The position numbers and the translations under genes are program-made. Below, piece by piece: positions 56,560 to 64,000 of a DNA stretch of 64,000 nucleotides. The stretch's first letter is position 1, and each line of letters begins with the position of its first letter. The stretch lies in contig NC_079412.1 of assembly GCF_026213295.1 (NCBI RefSeq), positions 15,202,310 to 15,266,309 on the forward strand, read 5' to 3'. The DNA comes from Gadus chalcogrammus. Lineage: Eukaryota > Chordata > Actinopteri > Gadiformes > Gadidae. The notes beneath the pieces are model-generated. The model was given only the letters and a program-made list of their open reading frames with translations. It did no database searches and had not been told where the DNA came from.

Positions 56560-57865
56560 CCTCTTTGATTTGCCTTTCACATATATATGTACCCTAATGT
56601 TTACCCAAACTAGCGACACAATCCACCAGCTTTGTTGCTCAGGCAAACATTGCTAACACTTCATAATTAAAGGCTATCATTTAAAAAAAAATATATACCG
56701 GTACATCAAAATGTAGTGGAAATTATAGCTTGTTACCGTTGTGGCAGGTTAAGAATCAAGTTTTCGTCGTTTGATGTGTGGTTGCATGCATATTCTGAAC
56801 ACTAGAGGGCAGTACTTTCAAAGGCTAGTCACGATCAAATATACTGCCTTTCAATCAAGCCAAAAGATTTCTGCAACAGTTTGGTTCAATTAGGCCTATA
56901 TATTCCAACACCATGGTCAAAGTTAAAAAAAAACGCCCTAGATGCAAAGACACAATTCTTAAATAAGTTTTTGATGTTGACATTACCAAACCAAGACTAT
57001 TGACAACACATCCATCAATTATATCTTTCACAATAGCAATTCTTCGGCCCTTGTGGCTATGCATCAGCTTTTAAACCCCTCCCTTTTAGACTAAACCACA
57101 TCTGTTTGCTGCCTGTTCCCCTGAGCCAGCACTATGTAATTTCTTACATTAGCTCACATTAGTGGATATTGCCCATGGCCCACGGTAATCACAAAATGAG
57201 CATTTCACTTAGCATCACTCTCATATTCCCCCACACTGTGGCAAACGTAGTGCAAATGTTTGTTGGAGTAGCCAAGTTGACTATCGTTTATGACATGTCT
57301 CCTGCTATTCAGAATCCCCCATGTCCAAAATGATGCATTTCCTTTCTTCCCAACAAGCTTCCAGGGTTTTTATGTCAAACTGCACCTTCTACAAACAGAT
57401 GTACAAAATTGTTACCAAGATGTACAATTTTTCTATTTTTTTTTCCTGTTTTTTGTTTATTTCCCAATTTGGGATCCCTCAAATCTGACTGACATTTATT
57501 TGTTATTGCTAACATGAACAGCATTGAGAATTTCTGCTGCACGTATGTGTAGCAGAAATTGTATAAATCAGTTTTCTGTGGCATATTTCCGTACTGTCAT
57601 ATTTGTATTACAATACAATTATTCTAAACCTAGAAATCATGACTCAAAATGTATTTTGGGGGATTTATTTGAGCACAAGAAATACAGAGAATGCATACGT
57701 TTAATGGCATATTTTGATTAATATTTTTTTATACTTGTTGGTATTCTAGGCCTTAAAAAAAAAATCCCCCTATATGGACAGGGCAGTGAAGGGAGACAGG
57801 GAAGCGGGTTGTAGAAGACAGAAATTACATACATCATAGGACCGCAGGTAGGAATAGATCCTAGG
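56560..57865. other. Gene-free stretch
   Basis: AT-rich unique sequence downstream of znf217. No gene or recognisable repeat. Confidence 0.5.
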
Positions 57866-57869
57866 TCAC

Positions 57870-58378
57870 TACAAGGCATACTACCCTCATGGTTAGCACT
57901 AGCAGGTTGAGCCGCTGAGATACAAGGCGTACTGCCTACATGGTTAACACTAGTGTGTTGAGCCGCTGAGCTACAAGGCGTACTACCTACAGGGTTAGCA
58001 CTAGCATGTTGACCGCTGAGCTACAAGGCGTACTACCTACAGGGTTAGCACTAGCATGTTGACCGCTGAGCTACAAGGCGTACTACCTACAGGGTTAGCA
58101 CTAGCATGTTGACCGCTGAGCTACAAGGTGTACTACCTACAGGGTTAGCACTAGCATGTTGACCGCTGAGCTATAAGGCGTACTACCTACAGGGTTAGCA
58201 CTAGCATGTTGACCGCTGAGCTACAAGGCATACTACCCTCATGGTTAGCACTAGCAGGTTGAGCCGCTGAGATACAAGGCGTACTGCCTACAGGGTTAGC
58301 ACTAGCATGTTGACTGCTGAGCTACAAGGCGTACTACCTACAGGGTTAGCACACTAGCAGATGGAGCCACCGAGCTGC
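57870..58378. repeat. 50-bp minisatellite, about 10 copies
   Basis: The unit runs ACAAGGCGTACTACCTACAG, GGTTAGCACTAGCATGTTGA, CCGCTGAGCT (50 bp). Copies start near 57,872, 57,922, 57,973, 58,023, 58,073, 58,123, 58,173, 58,223, 58,274 and 58,324. Central copies are virtually identical; outer ones carry GAGCC in place of GACC and other changes. No open frame is maintained. Confidence 0.95.
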
Positions 58379-59545
58379 CAAAGCATAGCAAATCCTTTAC
58401 TCAAAAAAAATCTTGAAAGGAAAATTACCATACATACGTTATAGCAAATCAGTGTGGAACATCCCATCCATGTGACAGTGTACTTATTTTAGACTATGTG
58501 GCCATTAGATGTGGTAACATTCTTCGGTGACTAGACCTAATGGCAAACTGACAATTTTCCATAAGCATTTCCTGCTGTTTGCAATCAAACTAACTCCTGC
58601 CTTCCTTCCTATATAATTGTTAAGTAAACCAAGTGTATGTGTCTTCCTGTGTACCTATTCCAACCTCAGTCATTCAATCAATTCATCAACTAATAACCTC
58701 CAGATTGCCAACATTGCATGTACGGCAATTGGGCCAACAATGTGGATATGGTCAATTGTTGAATATCCTGTCACAATTTGAGGCAGAAAGGCTGTGCTGT
58801 GCTGTGATTGCTCATCATCGTCACCCTATCCCTCTGAGGAAGAGGAGCAGTGTAATGGTTCCCACTAAAACAGCCTCTGGCCTCAGGAAAGGGATTTGGG
58901 TGTCTGGAGACAACAGGGGCCATATGGAGAGGGCTGAGATAGCAAGGCACACGTACAGAATAATGGATGATGTGTCATGTTTCATGTTGCAGGGAAGCCA
59001 TCAAGAGACTTAGTTTGGGGAAATCAAAACACTCGCACACAGCAAAAGCGACTGATGTACTATTTAGCAGTTGTTTTTTTGTTTATTGTTTAATTTTATG
59101 ATCCCTGAACCAAATGAGGGTTCATGGTAGGAAAACACTGTCCTCTGCCTTCAATGCAGCATAATGTGCTATCCCAAAACATTTGTAAATAATGTCTAAT
59201 GTTACAGTACTACTGGGTTACTACTGGGTTACCAATGAGCAGTTATTGTATAATTTAGTCAGTTAAAAGATATTAATTTAAATGTACAGGGCCTCAAAAC
59301 AAAAGTATAGGCACAATCATTTTAAGGAGAATGCAATGGTTTAATATGCTAGGCATTTCTGCTTTATTTGTATAAATAAGTACTCTATAGCCACATCCCA
59401 AGTTTATATATTTAATTTTAATCCAAGACAGATACAATGCTACTGGTTTAGCGAAGCTAAACCCATGATTTCTTTCTTCCCTTTTTTCTTCTCGAGCCAG
59501 GGGTGGATTGTCTACTTAAATTTTTGCTTTCTGTATGTGGTCTAT
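58379..59545. other. Gene-free stretch
   Basis: One open frame of 126 codons begins at 58,633, but its composition and lack of any recognisable motif do not support a gene. Otherwise AT-rich unique DNA. Confidence 0.5.
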
Positions 59546-59555
59546 ATTTGTCTAC

Positions 59556-59755
59556 ATGTGCAATAAGCACCTTACTCTGGATTCTTTCTTCCTAGTGTCA
59601 GATCGACCCTTAACTCTCACTGCATCTGCAATAACCACCTGACCCTGGATTCTTTCTTTCCCAGTGTCAGACCTACCCTTAACTCCACCTGCATGTGGAA
59701 TAAGCGCCACACCGTGGATTCTTTCTTTCCCAGTGTCAGAACTACCCTTAAGTGC
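59556..59755. repeat. 68-bp tandem repeat, three copies
   Basis: The unit begins GCAATAAGCACC and contains TGGATTCTTTCTT, CCCAGTGTCAGA and TACCCTTAA. Copies start near 59,560, 59,628 and 59,697 and differ at roughly a fifth of positions, so the array is old. Confidence 0.85.
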
Positions 59756-59765
59756 TGTTTCCGAT

Positions 59766-62470
59766 ACCCATGAGTAAGCCCCATAAAAGCTGCCCCATCA
59801 CTGCAGCGTTATTGTTTCTTGCGGATGATTGATTGATGGATGAGGGCTGACACTTCAATGAAGCCATTTCCACTGGCATCTCTATCCGATGATGTGCAGC
59901 GTATATTTTCCATCCACGCCTCATTGCACGCCTGTGTCATTCCCGGAACTTCATTTACACCATGTTCCCTGAAGGACCTTTTTTAGACCCATCTCCATCT
60001 TCTTTCCTCTGCCTCTCTCTCCCTGACTCCTCTTTTTATCTCCTCTCCTCTTTTTCTTTCCATGCCATAAAATAATGCTATTTCTCGTCTGCTCTGGAGG
60101 GGCCCAGAATAATTTGCAGGGAATGATAAAACCAAAGGCATGGAGGGGTTATTTACAGGAAGTGTTATGCTGACGGGGTCCCACTGTTGTGCTTTTTCAC
60201 TCTCAGATGGCCCGGGCAGAGGCCGGCCGTGATACACTTCCCAGGCACTCGACAACAAAACATGTTTGATCGTCAGAGGTTGCCGATATCTAAGCCAATA
60301 CAGGGTCTTCACAAAATTGTGAAGATTTTAGGTGGACTACTGCAGATCTAGCTTAATGCACAATACGTGCACGTATATGGGTTGTTGATAATGGGATGGA
60401 GGCACATTTTTTGGGAGAAAATTGCTTGTTTTGGGCTCATATGGGGAGCAGATGGTAAACAGGCTTCATTGCGGCAGGCTTTCTGGGATGACAGCCATGA
60501 GATTCCCCCTCAGGTGCCATTGGAGCCCCTTTAGGAGAGGAGAGTGATTGGTAGGACATGGCCCCTCCTAAGCAACTGCCTTTTTTTCAAGAGTTTAGCC
60601 CTGTCTTGTAGTTTCCACCAATCTATCTTTCTACAGTGTCCTCAAAATGAGCCAATGTCACCTCATTCACCATCATTATTTTTTCCTGCTCATTTTGCAG
60701 TCGGTTTTGGAGAATTAAAAAAAAGAAACTCATACACTTTGTTCATATACGTGTACCCCATAAAGGACTTGAATATACATTAACGTGGTCACCTATTTTG
60801 TATGCATTGTCTTTTTAGTACAAATGTCCATTTGATCCAATCATTTGTTCGCTATAGAATCAGAAAGTCCATCCAACAATACTTTTGACTTAGCCCACAG
60901 TGCATAAAGGATATGAATGCCTAAATACACATTGACCTTGCCTGATACGGGGGCCTTTTGGTTTATCAGAGAGGAGAAGGAAACAATTGTCTCCTTTAAA
61001 AGACATTAGGAGTATTGTGTCTAAAGGGATCTGACATGGCTCCCTGCTTCACTGATGGTTTCCACTCCGTTTCCTTTATGGTGACTGGATAGGTAGGGCA
61101 TAACGTTCCGCCCCTGTATTTATAGATTGCGCTGGTTTCCCTCTATGAAAACATGAGCTGAGTTGTGATTGGCCCCTGGGGTGTATTCCCTCCCCCACCC
61201 CCCTCCCGAGGCTACATTGGCGTGTCGTTCTTTATCAATAATCACCTTGGTGGAAGTGCCGCCCTTGTTCCAGGGGGGGCTGACCTCTGCGGTGATGTGG
61301 GTGTGAACTGTGGGTCATTCATTACTGCAGCCTTGCTGTAATACCGCTATTACCCTATTACTGATAGGGAGGAGGGGGGGCGGGGGGGGGCGGGACTCCC
61401 CTGCATTGTGGTCCGTCCCTCAGGTCACATGACCAGACCATGTGAGGGGCGGGGAGGGGCCAGATTCCTATCAGAAAAACATTTCAATAGTTTTGCATGT
61501 GAGGTATATTCTAAGACGGACGTCCAATGTTGAAAGGGGTTCCTATTTAGAATATATCTTTCCCCTCATGAAATCCACCAGCATTATCGCTGTGATCTGT
61601 AAGTCTACTGTACAAGACGCTGTGCTTCTGGATTCAATGGGAACATTCCCCAATGCTATTGTTATTCCTGTGTACTGTACATGGCCTAAGTGGCTGTGTA
61701 ATGCACAAACATGCGGCTAAATGAGCGCACATACTGTTGCTGTGTGAGCAGAGAGAGAGGGAGAGGGGGTGGTGGGGATAGAGACAACTACACCTCCACT
61801 CCACAAGGCAATAGCGCTCCTCCTCTAATGCGTTGTGACACTGAATACTACACACAGAGAAACAAGTAAGCTCAAATTGGGTTATTCCTCCTACCTGCCA
61901 GTAATGCAGTTGATAAGCACTATAAATGTAGATTTCTAGGGAGGAGGGAAATCACATTACTCCAAGCTGAACTGGGATTTTCGGCCTAAATTGGCTGATG
62001 TTCCTTGGGTCTCTCTGTCCTATCAGGATGAATGAGGGGAAATAAGTGATTTGACTTTGCATGAGATAAATAGTCGGCACAACAGCCGCTATTAAGTTAA
62101 GAAAAGCAATTCTAGAACTATCAAGAATAGAATATGTAAGGGACTTAAAAAGAACAACTTACATGCGGTATGAGCTAATGTTGGTATACACACGTTTGAA
62201 CTTCACAGATTGTGCAACGTGAACTTGGAAGTGGTTGTGCAGAAGTGAAGTTTTCCAGAACATGGAGGAGATAACTCTCCTGTGCTCTGGAGACAGGACG
62301 TATGCATGGTTTCTTTACTCTTTAGCCAAATGCAAGCCCAGCTACAGTTACAGTCTGATTAAAACACCGTCACGTAACATAACCTAGCACCTGGATGTCC
62401 CTCAGGTGGATGCCTGCAACAACATGGTTACTCTTTTGTTGGTTAAATGTGCCACCTCCATCTCCCTCTC
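59766..62470. other. Intergenic stretch with GC-rich island
   Basis: No exon supported. Base composition changes at 61,180-61,460, where C runs and G runs, GGGGCGGGG boxes and a GGTCACATGACC palindrome occur (listed separately). The rest is ordinary unique DNA. Confidence 0.5.
61365..61460. promoter_or_regulatory. Candidate regulatory cluster: GC boxes and E-box palindrome
   Basis: A G-rich tract with GGGGGGCGGG, then the 12-bp palindrome GGTCACATGACC at 61,423-61,434, the core TCACATGA recognised by MITF/TFE-type bHLH factors, then GAGGGGCGGGGAGGGG at 61,443. No gene start was found next to it. A distal element is possible; the evidence is motif-only. Confidence 0.3.
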
Positions 62471-62473
62471 AGG

Positions 62474-62648
<175 letters not shown>

Positions 62649-62679
62649 TCTGCACTCTCTCTCTCCCTCTATATATTTT

Positions 62680-64000
62680 CTTTGTCTGATATATATCATA
62701 CATTATTTCATATTTTTATTTGAAGAAAATTAACTCCTTACTTCCCAGGTAGAGCTTTTATTATAAAAAGCCAGAAAAAATGAAACACACTGATTGAATG
62801 GTTTACTTTTTTTACTTCAAACTTTAAACATCAATACAGAGCTCTTTACTCCCTGAACTGAAGATAACATACGTATATCATAGGTAAAAAGCATAGAGAG
62901 AAAAAATATAAGGAGAAATTACAGAATTATTTGATTAATAATTCCGGAATGTCAGTCATAAAATATGGCATTTGAGGTGCACACCATCGCTCTCAGTTTC
63001 AGTTTCAAATAAAGAGACATACGCAGTTACTGTATGAATACATATGTGGGCATTCTTCATAATATGTAGATCCTTTTTATTAAACAACAAACTGCTTTAT
63101 GTCACTGTTTTTTTGATTTTCAGCATAATATCAATGCAGGCATGTCCTCTCTTCTTCAAAGAGATTGTCAGGAATCTTCATTAAATTATATATTAAGATT
63201 AGCCTTTTGCTAATCACAAATCTCTGACTTGTAGAATGTTTTGCGTCATGTTGAACGCAGCACCTTTCTCATCACTGTGCAGTACAATGACATTTAGCAT
63301 CAGCAGTTATTAAGAAGGTGCTCACCACGGATGTCATTTTACTGGTGTCATTTACGCTTAGTCGGGCGAGTTCCATCAGCAATTAAAAATGTTATATTTT
63401 ACCACATAGAATTAATCTTGAGGAGCTTTGAAATGTGTTCAACTTTAGAATTAGTTTCAAGTGATCAAATATATGTGTAATGGGAATAGACCACAAAGAT
63501 TGCAATTTAAACAATGAATCAGTATTTTAAAGCTATATTTTTTGCAGAGAATGACATTTGAATAAACATGAATATGAATACATAAATATATATTAAAGAC
63601 ATAAAAATGCTGCTCACACACTTGTATTGAGAACACACAGGCCAGTGAACTCTCAACAAACAATCCAGAGAGCGGTGGAATTCATATGCACCCATGCATG
63701 TGTGACTTGTGTGTAACATTGCGTGATTTATGTCCTAAATAGCATTCTCCTCTCATTGGCAGCAGCCCAACCATGTGCCTCCCCTATACGCTGGATGAGT
63801 ATTTCCTGACATGACACATGCATCCCCAGTGGCACTGGAACTCAGACAACCCAGGTGCAACCCTAATATCCTCCCCAGTATCCAAACATTTCCTTTAAAA
63901 GTAACTGGCACATTGGGGCCCATAAATTAAGGCTGAATGCTGCGCAAGATGTCTGGCTACCAATAAGACGGTACCTCCGAGCAATAAACTTTGACATTGC
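62680..64000. other. Gene-free stretch to the window end
   Basis: AT-rich unique sequence. No exon, RNA gene or transposon was recognised. Confidence 0.5.

Noticed and set aside
58633..59013. 126-codon open frame downstream of znf217.
   Set aside because: No recognisable domain, no splice partner, no poly(A) context, and an ordinary intergenic composition.

Overview
This looks like about 64 kb of teleost fish nuclear DNA. It has AT-rich, intron-containing genes with GT-AG splice sites and AATAAA signals, dispersed repeats typical of ray-finned fish, and an extreme load of long pure dinucleotide arrays, (CA)n and (CT)n, often over 100 bp. That microsatellite density is best known from cod-like fish (Gadiformes), so a gadiform is my best guess. 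The placement is inferred from repeats and not proven.

Layout. Positions 1-14,500 hold no gene I can support, only unique AT-rich DNA, microsatellites, a 33-bp minisatellite and a LINE 3' tail. A GC-rich terminal coding exon of a NAT8/camello-like N-acetyltransferase lies on the minus strand at 14,647-15,394; its upstream exon or exons were not found. Positions 15.5-26.8 kb are intergenic. They carry a 650-bp (CTGT)n array and three probable TTAA-flanked non-autonomous DNA transposons at 20,156-21,842, 22,618-23,120 and 23,125-23,673. The last two sit back to back and share one TTAA.

Three recognisable genes follow: pfdn4 (minus, 27,028-28,681, four coding exons, complete), bcas1 (plus, 30,744-44,549) and znf217 (plus, 52,102-55,401, four coding exons). 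I rebuilt the exons by hand from splice consensus, reading frame and remembered family sequence. The order and orientations match the human 20q13.2 block ZNF217-BCAS1-CYP24A1-PFDN4, except that cyp24a1 is absent from the 2-kb gap between pfdn4 and bcas1. From 56.5 kb to the end I see no gene, only two minisatellites, a 170-bp (CT)n array and a GC-box/E-box cluster.

The most unusual feature is inside bcas1. Besides a conventional chain of small exons (predicted 503-aa protein), there is a 4.7-kb exon at 32,458-37,140. It is open throughout and made mostly of four tandem 996-bp (332-codon) repeats. It is followed by about 700 bp of visibly decayed coding sequence and its own AATAAA at 38,132, which suggests an alternative terminal exon giving a protein of about 1,680 aa. 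A second group of four tiny related exons (41,234-42,227) looks like a separate episode of exon duplication. The three genes share an old syntenic block but no evident pathway: a chaperone subunit, a myelin/oligodendrocyte-associated scaffold-like protein and a CtBP-type transcriptional repressor.
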